From Medicago truncatula (taxonomy: Eukaryota; Streptophyta; Magnoliopsida; Fabales; Fabaceae), in contig NC_053049.1 in assembly GCF_003473485.1 (NCBI RefSeq), positions 28,975,292 through 29,039,291 of the forward strand: a stretch of 64,000 nt of DNA, in the 5' to 3' direction. Both the position numbers and the translations under genes were made by a program. Under the pieces are notes generated by a model. That model saw only the letters and a program-made list of their open reading frames with translations. It was not told the origin of the DNA and searched no databases. Positions 1 to 11,547 of the stretch are shown one piece after another (position 1 is the first letter of the stretch; every line of letters starts with the position of its first letter).

Positions 1-235
1 TGATAATCGAATGGTTAACACAAACAAAACAATTTATTACTACTCTATTAAATAAGCATCGTTTAAAATTCAATTCTTACATGTAAATTGATAATCAATT
101 ACTAAGAATTAAATATAACAATTTTCATAATGGCCCTTATTAGTTATTGACTATTAATTGCTATAAATGCGTAATTACTTCAAAGTGATGCATACAAAAT
201 TAAAATTAATATAGGGTAAACTTTGACTAAGCCTA

Positions 236-1080
236 TGTTTGAATGCCCGTTTGCACCCTTAAAAGCACGGCAATTCATTCCAAACTCACTTCTAATGTGC
301 TAAAAAGATGTTTGACTCTTTTAGAGAGAAGCAATTCTTGTTGCTAGAATTGATTCTAGCCAACACTCCAATTTGTAGCTTTTGCGTTTTTGAGAATCAA
401 TTCTCCCATAATTTTGATCTCTGATATATCTTTTTTAATTGCCTTTTACTTAATTGCCCATAGACTGATAATCAAATAAATTCAGCAACTATTGTCACGT
501 TGTTTAAAAGAAATTAATGTTCCACTGGTATAATGCTTATTGGCATACACATGAATTTTGTAATTTAACTCTAGTAATTATTTTGTAGTCAACCAAAAAT
601 TTCTTTTTTTTAATATAACTCTATATAATATTATTTAACATTTCTATATCATATATAGACATTTTGGCTAAGCTTTGTGCATTCATTAATTTTTAAAATT
701 TAATGATCGACTCTATGAAAAAATTTATACCAACAAAAATTAAAATAATTATCTATAGTAGAAAAAACATATTTAATATTTAATTTCTATTATGGACAGT
801 TATTTAAATTTATGTTGTATATTTTAAAATGTTTAAATTGAAACAAAAAATTGTAAATATATTGTTTAAATACACCCCTTTTGGTAATTATACCTCCAAA
901 AGCAATTTTTATCTCAACTATCTAAACAAAATAAATTAATAAGAATCACTTCTATATAAAGGTATCCAAACACAAATCAATTTACACTCAACTCACTTTT
1001 AACCAAAATCAATTCTACCAAAATCAATTTTGACAGAATCAATTCTAGTCACCGCCACACCAAACACACACATAAATTAA
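236..1080. mobile_element. Inverted-repeat DNA element (MITE-like), diverged
   Basis: The two ends read as diverged inverted copies. Both carry 'agaattgattct'-type words and a 'gtttg(a/g)atgc / caccaaacacaca' terminus, near 240-380 and 950-1075. No protein remains inside. This is the general form of small non-autonomous legume elements. Ends are approximate and no target duplication was established. Bases 1-235 and 1081-2010 are AT-rich and show no gene I can support. Confidence 0.4.
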
Positions 1081-2014
1081 TTTATGTTGCATTGCAAAAG
1101 TAAAATAAGAAAAATGTTAACATGTGTCACACATAATAAAGTATCAAAAGTAAAAATTATGTATTTTTTTTTACAAAAAAAGTAGAAATTATGTATTGAA
1201 AATTAAGTTTTTCCTATAAGTATTCATTATTTGTAGAATAATTAAGATGTGTGCTTACATGTTAGCCTAACCCAAATAACAATAATTTTACAACAAAAAT
1301 TCTATACTAAAACAACATTTATTTTGTACCGGATGGAGTATTATCTACGCCATCTATCTATATTTACTATAAAAGCAATTGTTTTGTTCGAATTTTGTTT
1401 AAACAAAAAGGTCTTGTTAACTAGTGCTCCAATAACACTAGTTAAAGAATTATAAAAGGAAATATTGTATTGGAAATTGTGTGTTCTACTTTTTTGAAAG
1501 GTAAACAAGTGTTGTTTTCAATGCAAAATTTGACTTTTTTTTTCTTCTACTTTTAGTTCCTTAACTAGTGTCCTGGGGGCACCGGTTAACATTTCCCTAA
1601 ACAAAATTACTTCTAATATTTCAATTTGGTTCAAAACTTTAAGTTTACTTCATACAAAAACCAGAAAACTAATTACATGTCTTAGCCGAACATTTTTCTG
1701 TTATAAATTTGGTAATGTCTGTCGAAGACAATAGCTTAGAAATCAAGAGAGAATCCACTCTAACTTTCAAATGAGAAACTCAAATTTTATATATTTCAAA
1801 TTGATGATGATGCAGGAAGGAAGTGACCTTATTTATAGCAATCTTAGAGGCCAGATTGTAGTTGATATAGTAATTAATACATCAATTGAAACACAATCTA
1901 GTAAAAATAGACATTGTCAAACATGGTGACTTGTTTGCCTTAAAATCAACAGTAGGGTGGTAGAATGAAAAATGGTAGGATGGTGACTGAAAAGTCTTGA
2001 TCTATATCAAACAA

Positions 2015-3078
2015 TTGGTGGCATTTAGGGTGCACAAGTGTTAAACTTGTGCACCATGCACAAGTTTTTTCTTGACCCTTGGATCACATAAAGAGTACAC
2101 TATTACAATAGTCTCTCAACACTAGATTTTTATGTCACCATCATTCCCAACCATTCTCTCTCCATGAATCTTCCAACCACTATCTTCATCTTCTCTTTTC
2201 CATTCCATGGTGTATTTTTCATTCCAGTTATGTCAATAAAATGGCACATAAAGAAGATCGCTTCTGTTATCCAAATTATGCATTCCATCATACTTCGTCC
2301 GTTTCTAAATATAAACAAAATTGATTTTTTAGGTTCATTCAATTAATGATGTATGTGGTTCATAATATGGACCACATACATCATTAATTCAATGAACCTA
2401 AAAAGTAAATTTTGTTTATATTTAAAAACGGAGGGAGTACTAATTTTGGTACTATCTTGCTCTCAAAATAAAAAATAAAAATTGGTACTATCTTCAACTC
2501 TTGGAAACCATGTGTTTTAATTTTTGTGGGTTTTGTTTTAAACTACTTAGGTATGAGCAAAATTTAGAGTCTATTTTTCCAATTTAAGTCATGCCTTCCA
2601 ACTTCCATTTCTCCCAACAAAAGATTAGATCTACCCTTTTCTATCTGATGGATTTTATGGGACTCAGATAATGAAGATTGAAAAATTTGTTTCTTTTTTG
2701 TTGATTTTTTTATTTATAAAAATAAGATTTAATTATGGAAACAAAAAAATTAAAAGATCCCATATTGCGTTAGGACTTAGGGTAAATATATTTGAGTTTT
2801 TTTCTTTTAGTTTTGGTAAAATAAATAAATAAATATATTTGAGTTTTTTCAGTGGAATATATATTTGAGTTTTAATAAAATTAAAAAAAGTCTTGACCAA
2901 AAGAATAAAAATATATATTTAACTCTTGTAATACAAAAACAAAGACATAGAGAGAGTCATGAAGTGATTTGATCGAGTGTTGAATGACTATTGTAATAAT
3001 GTACTCTTTACGTAATTCAAGGGTCAAGAAATTTTTTTGTGTATGGTGCACTTGTGCCCCTAAATGTCACCCAAACAA
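2015..3078. mobile_element. About 1.06-kb inverted-repeat element, no coding capacity
   Basis: About 110 bp at the left (2015-2130) return in inverted orientation at the right (2960-3078). They share words such as 'cttgacccttg', 'agagtaca' and 'attacaatagtc'. The interior has no protein. It holds a second, nested palindromic MITE at 2290-2440. It looks like a non-autonomous DNA transposon; the family is not assigned. Confidence 0.55.
2290..2440. mobile_element. Stowaway-like palindromic MITE, nested
   Basis: A nearly perfect 150-bp palindrome centred near 2366. Its ends are 'tacttcgtccg' and 'cggagggagta', the familiar plant Stowaway-type terminus beside TA. The arms pair almost base for base, so an RNA across it would fold into a long hairpin. 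Short reading frames on both strands here only reflect the palindrome. Confidence 0.7.
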
Positions 3079-3224
3079 TTTCGTAGATGTAGATGTTACG
3101 AAGTACAAATTTTGTCTCTCCTAAGTTTGGAGCTAGAAGTTTGTGGACCAAATCTTCACACGAGAGATCCAAATAAGGTACTACTTATAAAAAAAACAAA
3201 ATCCGGTAGTATAAGGAGCAATGA

Positions 3225-3514
3225 TAGATATATGCCCTTAATGTGTACACTTTTTTATACCACTTTAAAAAATTTTACTTAATCAAATATATGGTCTATG
3301 TGACCACATTGTTTTAGTTGCGCGACCATTAATTTTTCAGAATTTATTTGATTAACTAAATGGAAAAATAGTTGTCACGCGCATTTAGTTGCGTGACCAC
3401 ATTTTTCAGCTTCTAAATAGTAGTTACACAACTGAAAAAATGTGATCACACAAAATATATTTGGTTAATTGAAATTTTTAAAAGTGGTACAAATACATGT
3501 GTCTCTACCAATCT
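3225..3514. mobile_element. About 290-bp MITE in the P450 promoter
   Basis: About 80 bp at each end are inverted copies: left 'tataccactttaaaaa', right 'tttttaaaagtggtac'. The interior repeats 'gtgaccaca' and 'gttgcgtgacc' words in both orientations. It ends 8 bases before the probable TATA box of the P450 gene that starts at 3571, so it forms that gene's proximal promoter. Confidence 0.5.
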
Positions 3515-3521
3515 TTATTAG

Positions 3522-3530
3522 TATAAAAAT
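3522..3530 (+). promoter_or_regulatory. Probable TATA box of CYP89A-like gene 1
   Basis: 'tataaaaat' lies 41 bases before the chosen ATG. The paralogue at 15620 has a TATA-like word at nearly the same spacing (44 bases), which supports the call. Confidence 0.4.
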
Positions 3531-3570
3531 AGCATGAGATCACCACTGAAACTACAATATAACAAACCAC

Positions 3571-5094
3571 ATGGAGGCAATGGCATGGTTCATAATCACT
3601 GCATTACTTGTTCTTCTTCTATGTCTTATAATATTAAGATTAAGATCCTCACAATCCATTCACCTCCCTCCCGGACCCCTCTACCTTCCTATCATTACAG
3701 ACATCTTCTTGCTCCAAATATCATTCTCAAAACTCAAACCAATTATTCGCAAACTCCATGCCAAACACGGCCCTATTATCACGTTCCATTTCTGGTCTAC
3801 TCCTCACATATTCATTTCCGATCGTTTACTTGCCCACCAAGCCTTAATCCAAAACGCTGTTGTCTTCGCCGACCGCCCCAAGTTCCTTAAGAATCACCAA
3901 TTTAACATAGCTTCGTCTTGCTACGGTCCCACTTGGCATGCTATCCGGAATAACCTCGCATCCATCATGCTTCAACCATCTCGATTCAAATCATTTTCCA
4001 AAGCTCGTAAGTGCGTACTAGACGCACTTATAAGCAAATTAAAATTTGAGGCAAATTTTTTGAATAATTCAGTTGAGCTCATCAACTACATTCGACACGC
4101 CATTTTTTGCTTACTATTTTCCATGTGTTTCGGGGAAAATGTGGATAGTAGGAAAATTGAAAAAATAAAAGACATCCAGAGACGTTTGATTTTGAGCTCC
4201 GGACAGTTGGGTGCTCTAAATTTCTTCCCGAAAATTGTATCTCGCGTGTTGTTTAGAAAACGTTGGCAAGAATTTACGCAACTTCGGAAGTTGCAAAATG
4301 ATTTGTTGGTTGAACTAATACAAGCCAGAAAGAAAGTTATTGAAAAAAATAACGATGATGATGAATATGTTGTTTGTTATGTGGATACTTTGTTGAATTT
4401 GCGGTTACCTGAGGAGAAACGGAAGCTTAACGAAGGTGAAGTTGTTGCACTATGTTCCGAGTTTCTCACCGCAGGAACTGACACAACTTCAACTACACTA
4501 GAGTGGGTTATGGCGAATTTGGTGAAAGACAAACACGTGCAACAGATGCTAGTGGAGGAAATTGAAGAGGTGGTTGGTGAAAGAGAGGAAAGGGAAGTGA
4601 GAGAGGAAGATTTGGAGAAATTGCCATATTTGAAGGCTGTGATTTTGGAAGGGTTAAGGCGTCATCCTCCTACTCACTACACAATTCCACGTGTAGTGAC
4701 GGAGGATATTGTTTTGAATGGTTACTTGGTGCCTAAAAATGGGACTGTGAATTTTATGGTGGCAGATATAGGATTAGATCCAACGGTTTGGGAGGATCCT
4801 ACGGTGTTTAAGCCAGAGAGGTTTCTAAAAGATGCAAAAAATAGAAACGAATTTGACGCATTTGATGTTAGGGGTATAAAAGAGATAAAGATGATGCCGT
4901 TTGGAGCAGGGAGGAGGATTTGTCCTGCCTATAAATTGGCAATGCTCCATTTAGAATACTTTGTTGCTAATTTGGTTTTGAACTTTGAGTGGAAGACTTC
5001 ATTACCAGGAAGTAATGTTGATTTGACAGAAAAACAGGAATTTACAATGGTGATGAAATATCCACTAGAAGCTCAAATTTCTCTCAGGAATTAG
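3571..5094 (+). CDS. Cytochrome P450, CYP89A-like (copy 1)
   Basis: Intronless 507-aa microsomal P450. An N-terminal hydrophobic anchor (about residues 5-24) is followed by the 'LPPGP' hinge. The I-helix oxygen-binding motif AGTDTT is at 301-306, the K-helix ExxR (EGLR) at 360-363, a PERF motif follows, and the heme loop PFGAGRRICPA has Cys451 as thiolate ligand. Length and the single exon fit plant A-type P450s of the CYP89 family. One Arabidopsis member, CYP89A9, oxidises chlorophyll catabolites, but the substrate here is unknown. The loop reads CPA where many plant P450s have CPG; the paralogue shares this. The start at 3571 is preferred because the paralogue starts in the same context (MEA...WFI). 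The gene is convergent with the cellulose synthase gene, 564 bases apart. Family call is firm; subfamily is from remembered similarity. Confidence 0.93.
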   Translation: MEAMAWFIITALLVLLLCLIILRLRSSQSIHLPPGPLYLPIITDIFLLQISFSKLKPIIRKLHAKHGPIITFHFWSTPHIFISDRLLAHQALIQNAVVFADRPKFLKNHQFNIASSCYGPTWHAIRNNLASIMLQPSRFKSFSKARKCVLDALISKLKFEANFLNNSVELINYIRHAIFCLLFSMCFGENVDSRKIEKIKDIQRRLILSSGQLGALNFFPKIVSRVLFRKRWQEFTQLRKLQNDLLVELIQARKKVIEKNNDDDEYVVCYVDTLLNLRLPEEKRKLNEGEVVALCSEFLTAGTDTTSTTLEWVMANLVKDKHVQQMLVEEIEEVVGEREEREVREEDLEKLPYLKAVILEGLRRHPPTHYTIPRVVTEDIVLNGYLVPKNGTVNFMVADIGLDPTVWEDPTVFKPERFLKDAKNRNEFDAFDVRGIKEIKMMPFGAGRRICPAYKLAMLHLEYFVANLVLNFEWKTSLPGSNVDLTEKQEFTMVMKYPLEAQISLRN

Positions 5095-5658
5095 ATTCAA
5101 CAATTGGAGACATTTTATAGGACATGATCAGGATTGTGCACCATTGCAAAGTAAAACAAAAAGTATATCAACCATAAAACAATGGTGCAAACACATTTAG
5201 ATATAAATGACACATTGATGCCATAGAGCAATGATACAAATATAGCAATGTATGGTTAGTTTACAACATCAATCAACCATGGTGTAAATATATGTGTGTG
5301 TCTGTGGTTCTCCCTTGGCTGGTGCTAGGTTCAGTTTCTTTATTAGTTGAATAAATTAAGTCATCACAACCTCACATGGAGCCAAAAAATGAAAAATCAC
5401 AAGTAAACAACTTTTGTTTTGTTCCTCTAATTACAAAATAAGTACAAAGTGCTCTCCCTTGCATGCTATGAGGCATCAACACAGACACGAATACAGTCAC
5501 TAGATACGACACTGACACGTCAACATCAACAATAATTCCAACACGTGTCAAACAACAAACACAATCTTTAATTCGAAGTGTTAGTGCAACATAGCTTGCA
5601 TGTATTTCACAAAACTTTTCTTTTGGCTCACATCATTCATTTGGGTAAATAAACAAAT
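5095..5658. other. Convergent intergenic spacer with a dispersed repeat
   Basis: Spacer between two 3' ends. About 5470-5585 holds a repeat rich in 'gacacg/gatacgac/cacgtgtc' words. It recurs near 7745-7800, 17380-17515 and 39661-39830. No gene is visible. Confidence 0.4.
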
Positions 5659-8600
5659 TCAACAACTAATTCCACATTGCTTAACATCAGGCCCCTTAGT
5701 TTTCAACACAAAAGGGTCGATTCTTACCCAAACCAAAGAAAAGATAGAAGCCAAAAGCACAGACCAAATGACAACAAGAGTTGGTGTTCTATTCTGTCTT
5801 CCCATTAGTCCTTTAAGGAAAGGATAAAGATGAGCAATAACCCATGAAGAAAAGAACAGTTTCCCAATCAATGCTCCCCATTCATGTTCACCACTATTTA
5901 TAGCATCTGTGAAACCAGCAACAATACCGATAATGTTGAATATAGTCACTGTGGTTGGAGGTATTAGTAGTACTGTCCATCTAATGGTGTACAGTTCGTT
6001 AAACTCGCCATCATCGTCTGGTGCCTTCGATACAATGTTGAAATGTGCATTAAATCTACCAAGGAATCTTCCCATTAGGCCTTGTACAATTGCAAAGAGA
6101 TGTGCTGATATACTTCCAATGACCCAAAATTGTTGATTTCTCCACCATTCCTCAAGACTAACTCCACTCCATCTCAATTCAAGAATAGAAGAGGCGAAGA
6201 TTGATATGAATAGAGAAATGAATACCAGACTTGCAAAAGTTCCTACCTGAACAAACAATATCATTTGTAAACACAATGAATAATGGCTTCATTAGTTAAT
6301 AATAAGAGATTCAGGGCCTATTTGGATAAACTTAATTGAACTTATAGCATAAGCGCTTGTCATATAAGTGATCTATAACAATGGATAAATATAATCAAAT
6401 TGAGTTCATGAAGTTATAAACTGTTTTCATAAACTATAAGCTGTTTTCATATAATTTATAAGCCGAAAACAACTTATGTAGGTGTTATAAGTTATTTTCA
6501 TAAGCTTTTCCAAAAAACCTCACAAGTATTTATGAGAAGTATGGATAGCACTTTGTTATATTAACTTTTAAAATATCTCAACAAATATCTACATCAACAT
6601 TATTGAATCCATCATGCATGTATAATTTTTATTTTTTTGCAGTGACAATGTATAAAATAGAAGGAAATTGATTACCGATGGTGTGATGAATTTATCAGTG
6701 AGCAAGCAGACAGCCGGAACGATACAATATATTATGAGAGGCAATGCACTAAAAGGATAGACAGTGCTGTTAATATAGGCAATCCTTTGGAGCAGCTTGA
6801 GTCTTCCTTCTTTAAAACCATACCATATTGGACAGTGGTGGCTGAATAGAATCTCAAGTGATCCTACTGCCCATCTAAGAACTTGGTTAAGTCTTTCTGT
6901 AAGATTGATTGGGGCTGTTCCCCTAAAAGGAGCTCTTTTCGGCATGCAGTATACCGATCTCCAACCACGAGTATGCATCTTTAAACTTGTTAGAATATCT
7001 GATGCTATAGATCCATAGCTCATACCAACCTGTTGATGGAAAAAGTGTATTCATAACAATTTATATGGTTTAACAGTTTAAATATACACCTAAAAGGTCT
7101 TAAGACACCTAAAAATTGTATTGAACTTGTGTTTGAAGTTGCTTAACCATTCAAAGTGTTGTTGAAATTTGTTATCAAACTTGTGTGTTAAAATATTACT
7201 TTTGTTCTATAATATACCTCGTATCCCCACAGTGTCCGGTCTTCGTAGCTACAACTCATGACATGAATGGCCTCTTTAAGCAGGACTTCTTGAGTTGAAG
7301 AAGGATCTACGCCACCTTCTTCTGTCAATGAAGAATTCATGAAGAGTGTAGACTTTCCAAATTTGTTTTCAGTATCCTTATCTAATTGCAATGGCTGCTT
7401 CTCTTCATCAGTTGCTTCTGTTAAAAGAAAAGTAATTGTTATATACATGAAATGGGAAAATAATTTCATTTTGTTAGTTTTTCAAGTGAAATTATTGTCA
7501 CCTATAATGCTCCCATCCTCTTCATTTTCATCCTGTTTTGAGTGAACTTGTACGACTCGAGAGCGTTTTGACGCCTTAGGAGGATCAAAGCCATTTAAAG
7601 CTTTCCTTCTGAATATACAACCTGATCCAATATAAACAGGTCCTTGAATTCCATCTAGGCACCTCAAGTTGATCTGCAGAAAAACAAAATAGAAAGGGTA
7701 ACATGTCATTGTCAAATTTCATTCACATAAATACAATTAAGGTCGCCTATGAAGCACTGACACTCACAATAATGACACTGACATGTAAAAACTGGTAATA
7801 ATTTAAGAAAATGGAAAGACTGAATGTAACCACGTAACATGTCAGGTAGCAAATGAATTTAATCTGTGAAACTTACATCAAATAAAATAGTGTTTTTGTT
7901 GGCATAACGATCATTCCTATCAAGACTATCAAATCTTAGTGGAAACTGAACAAAGGCAATACTATTCCCAAGTTGAATGTCCATAAAGAAACACATGGCT
8001 TCTCTCACAACTTTGCTGTAATTCACATAATGATTGCAGTCCAAGTTGAGCACAAAAGGAGCATTGCTCAATACTGCCGATACACGAAGCTGAATAGACA
8101 AATTAAAAAGATTAGTTTGATGGATTTTAATCAGAAAAAACCAATCAATGTAATGTTGAAATTGAAATGTAAATTACCAAGGCGTTCATTGCACCGGCCT
8201 TTGTGTGATGTTGAAATGCAGGTCTTTTTTCTCTAGAAATGTAGACAAGAGATGGAAGTTCATTTCCTTCACTGTCTCCTCCATTGTGACCAAGAAGTAT
8301 TTGTATCATACTTGGATGATCTTTTGTATTGTTTCCCGGCCATGGTGTTTCATCCTTCATACTCCAACCTTCTGATGGAACTCTCATAGATTTAGCCACA
8401 AGCGCATTTATTCTCACCTTAAACTCTTCATATTCTCTCTGTTAGAAAAGTAACAGGACAATGAAGCTGCTGTAGTATTGCATTGTATATTGTATACTCT
8501 AATAAAACTGAACTGTTGTTGTCCCAAATTGATGTTCAAATAACATTTCTGTAATTTAATAAATGCTATGATACTAACCTTCATAGCACGGCGTTCTTTT

Positions 8601-11547
8601 ACGTATGTGGGTTGAAGCTTATCCTTAAGAAAGTCTATCTTCTCAGAGAAATACTTCTCAGGTGCTCGCGGCTCTGTAGAGAATTGTTTACAGAAAGGTA
8701 CCCATTTTTGCGCGAATTCAGCTGTTTCTTGAAGAGCTTCAAAGGTGAGCATGGAAGCGCCGTCATCAGAAACGTAACATGAAATTTTGTTTGCAGGATA
8801 ATCTAGTGCCAAAATTGAAAGAACAGTATTTGCTGTAACAAGAGGTGGTTCCTTGATTGGATCTGCGGTTGTTATAAAAATATCTATTGGAGAAAGCATG
8901 TTGGGCTTGTTTTCCGGCTCAAACCTGCATTACAATTAAGTCCAGGTGGTATCAGTTCAATGCTAAAAGTTTGACATTGTAAGCTTAGGAGTCGAGTTCA
9001 AATCCCCTCCGAGACAATAGTTGTGAAAGTTAGTTAAACTAGTTAGCTAGTTACACGAGATAGTTGACTATACAAGTCTCATGTACCCCTTGATGTAATT
9101 CATTATTTCATAATCAATATAATTTTCATTTACTTTTCTCTTATCTGTGGCTTCTATTGCACATAGCAATAGAGGAATTCTATCACGAATAGTAATCGAG
9201 ACAGTTATAAAATTGTCATTCAGAGTACAAGTAGTAGAATGAGATCAATCATATGAGAGTAAAATAAGCTTCAGGACCTGACTGAAAGGCGGTCAAGGTA
9301 TGTCTCGCGATCGATGGGAAACCATTTGGGAATCTGATCAACTATCCATGACAATGCAAGCCAGATTTCACATGATACCGATATAAACCAAAGTCCAATT
9401 GCATCAGGTACTGGATGGGAGATTCTGTACTCAAAGAAGAGTAATAGAAGGATGAGCCTAGCCACAACCATCATTCTATAAGGACTGAGTCTTCCTGAAG
9501 GTATTGCTACTTTCCTTGATAGTGGCTGTCTAGTTTCATCTTTCCTGCATGCATCATGTTACACAGCACTAATTAGTCATGTTTGAATAAACAACTTAAT
9601 TAAGTGCTTAAAACATAAGCGCTTATCATATAGTAAGTGTTTATGTAAAAGTTATTTCTTTAACAAAAAGATAAAATAAATGCAGCCTGTTTTCATATAA
9701 GCTATAAGTTGTTATCTTAATCTACCCTGAAGAGCTTATACTAATAATCAGAAATAGCCTATAGACGTGCCATAAGCTGTTTTCATAACCTCTACAAAAT
9801 AGTCTCACAAGTGCTTATGTCAGTAGATAAATTCAAATAATTCAATCTATGTAGGCCCTAATAGTATTAGTGTAAGATGATTTTCCTGTGTAAATGACAT
9901 GCTTATTTCTTTAGCAAAAGATAAAATAAAGTCTAAATATTTTCATATTAGCTATAAGCTGTTTCATAAGTTGTCTCGAACAATCTTACAAGTGTTTATA
10001 CACTAGATAAGCTCAAACAAGTGTTTATGATAATTTTCTAGAGTAAAAGACACAGGCATATATCGTTGTTAAGAGAGTTAGATCACAAGTTTCCTAATTT
10101 CATGATGTATGACATACATACATGGCCTTTTCTGGATCAACCGCGTCAGTTTCAATCAACAGATTTCCTTGCTGCTTCCACTCATCTGTTTTCTCCTTGT
10201 TATCTAATTTTGCACCATCTGCTTCATGAAGATCAACATGATAGTTATATTTATAATTATAATAAACAAGCACCTGTTTTTATTTTATATATTCTTATTG
10301 ACAAGAAGAAAACTAGGGTTACTCCTTCCTCATAAAATAGAAGCATAATTTAAAATTGCCAACTAAGAGGGAAAAAAGTTGAAGCTCATTGAATTAATTA
10401 ATAAATTAATTAAGCTTAATTAAATTTATAGGATAACAAAACATACAATTTTCTCCAATACTGTGAGAATATAGGGGTTGCTCCCTATATTTTGTATCAT
10501 CATCATCAATGCTATTCATATTATCTTGATGCATAAGCTTGTACTTTTCCTCTTCCATTTTAAATTCTTGTTCAATATCATCCACATCTTCTTCATCTTC
10601 ATCTCCCTCCACTCTTGGACTTCCTTTTGCATGGCAAGAAATAACAATAAAAAAGAAAATTATATCATTAGAGAAATCTATGTATATATAGTTGTATACC
10701 ATGCTATATATGAAGCTCATACACATACCAGACACGACACGACACGACGCTGACATTGAAAATACCTTTGATACGCTTGTATCTTGTATGGCATTGAGGG
10801 CAATTTTGAGACCCTTCTTTCCTTTCATACTCATAGCATGGCCTGCAAACAGGGAAGCCACACTCTTCACAAGCTACAAATAAGTCTCCTTCTACTGTAC
10901 GCCCTACAGAATCACCACATATCTCACAATCTTGACCATCCAAGTTTTTCACTGCCTTAGGCTGCATAAACTAAAATTAATTAGAATTGTACATGTTATT
11001 CCAAAAAATAAATTAAATATATTGAATATTACAATACACTTAAAAATGATCACATTAAGTATATTATTTATATATATTTTTTTTCCTAGTATGCTACATA
11101 TAAAAATAACAAAGGGCTTATAAAAAAGGACGTTGGTAATAATTAACTTGTGCTCTAAATTAATTTATGTATGGCTTTAAACAGCCCCCCACGCAAGTGG
11201 ACGGTGGGATGACAATTGCTTTTTTGACATTTAAAACTTCCTAAAAACATAAGTAAAGTACGAAAATACCCCCAACAGTAGTTAACCCGACTTTATAACT
11301 AGAAAATCGATAGCAGTTAACTGCTGTTGGGTTTTTTGATCATTTACTTGTGTTTCTAAGACACATTAAATGTCAGAACAGCAACTGTTCGATGAGATTG
11401 GTCCTCTCGAATTAATCGGTCCTTAGATCAGATACAGAATTTAAAAAAAAAAAAAAAATCTGCATGGTTTACCTCATTTTGTTTTTGGATGACCACAAGT
11501 TCATTGCTGTTAAGAGACCCTGCAAAAAGACCACTCTTAGCTTCCAT
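5659..11547 (-). CDS. Divergent cellulose synthase catalytic subunit (CesA), 12 exons
   Basis: Exons in order: 11547-11473, 10961-10766, 10623-10447, 10218-10122, 9544-9278, 8924-8579, 8438-8178, 8089-7877, 7673-7502, 7417-7218, 7029-6676, 6246-5659. All junctions are GT-AG and phases match, giving 2946 nt and 981 aa. Exon 4 could also start at two later AG sites in the same frame. The protein has an N-terminal zinc finger with eight Cys (37-82), two then about five membrane helices, and a GT2 domain with DDG (324-326) and QVLRW (717-721). CesA makes beta-1,4-glucan from UDP-glucose at the plasma membrane. Oddities: the DxD motif reads D490-C-N492 instead of DCD; the TED motif reads A677-S-D679; the gating loop reads FNIVSK (855-860) instead of FxVTxK; the class-specific region is only about 50 residues. 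The gene is clearly CesA, but catalysis is doubtful. Isoform is not assigned, though the N-terminus resembles CesA7/CesA3 types. Confidence 0.92.
6310..6545. repeat. 'Cataagc' legume repeat in CesA intron 11
   Basis: AT-rich repeat made of 'cataagcgctt', 'ataagctgttttcat' and inverted forms, within the intron 6247-6675. The same family occupies 9575-10030 in intron 4, in two adjacent copies. It looks like a non-autonomous DNA element; termini are not resolved. Confidence 0.45.
8937..9135. mobile_element. SINE-like insertion in CesA intron 5
   Basis: A stretch with 'gagttcaaatccc', close to a Pol III B box, and an upstream 'ggtggtatcag' A-box-like word, then a T/A-rich tail. It lies within the intron 8925-9277. 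A tRNA-derived SINE is plausible, but no poly(A) tail or target duplication was confirmed. A fragment of another retroelement is the alternative. Confidence 0.3.
9575..10030. repeat. Two tandem copies of the 'cataagc' legume repeat, CesA intron 4
   Basis: The intron 9545-10121 is mostly filled by two successive copies (about 9575-9870 and 9870-10030) of the element seen in intron 11. The shared words are 'acataagcgcttatcatat' and 'ataagctgtttc'. No coding content. Confidence 0.45.
11162..11440. repeat. MITE-like repeat in CesA intron 1
   Basis: GC-richer than the rest of intron 1 (10962-11472). It contains the inverted words 'aacagtagttaaccc' and 'gcagttaactgctgttggg', and 'gacatttaaaac' against 'aaatgtcag'. 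Probably a small non-autonomous DNA element; ends are not defined. Confidence 0.35.

Noticed and set aside
2130-2346. Two opposite-strand 60-70-aa frames
   Set aside because: They overlap the palindromic MITE; the composition is only its mirror sequence.
3534-3890. 118-aa frame overlapping the P450 start
   Set aside because: Shifted frame of the P450 gene; no domain of its own.
7973-8236. Plus-strand 87-aa frame
   Set aside because: Antisense of CesA exon 8 and part of exon 7.
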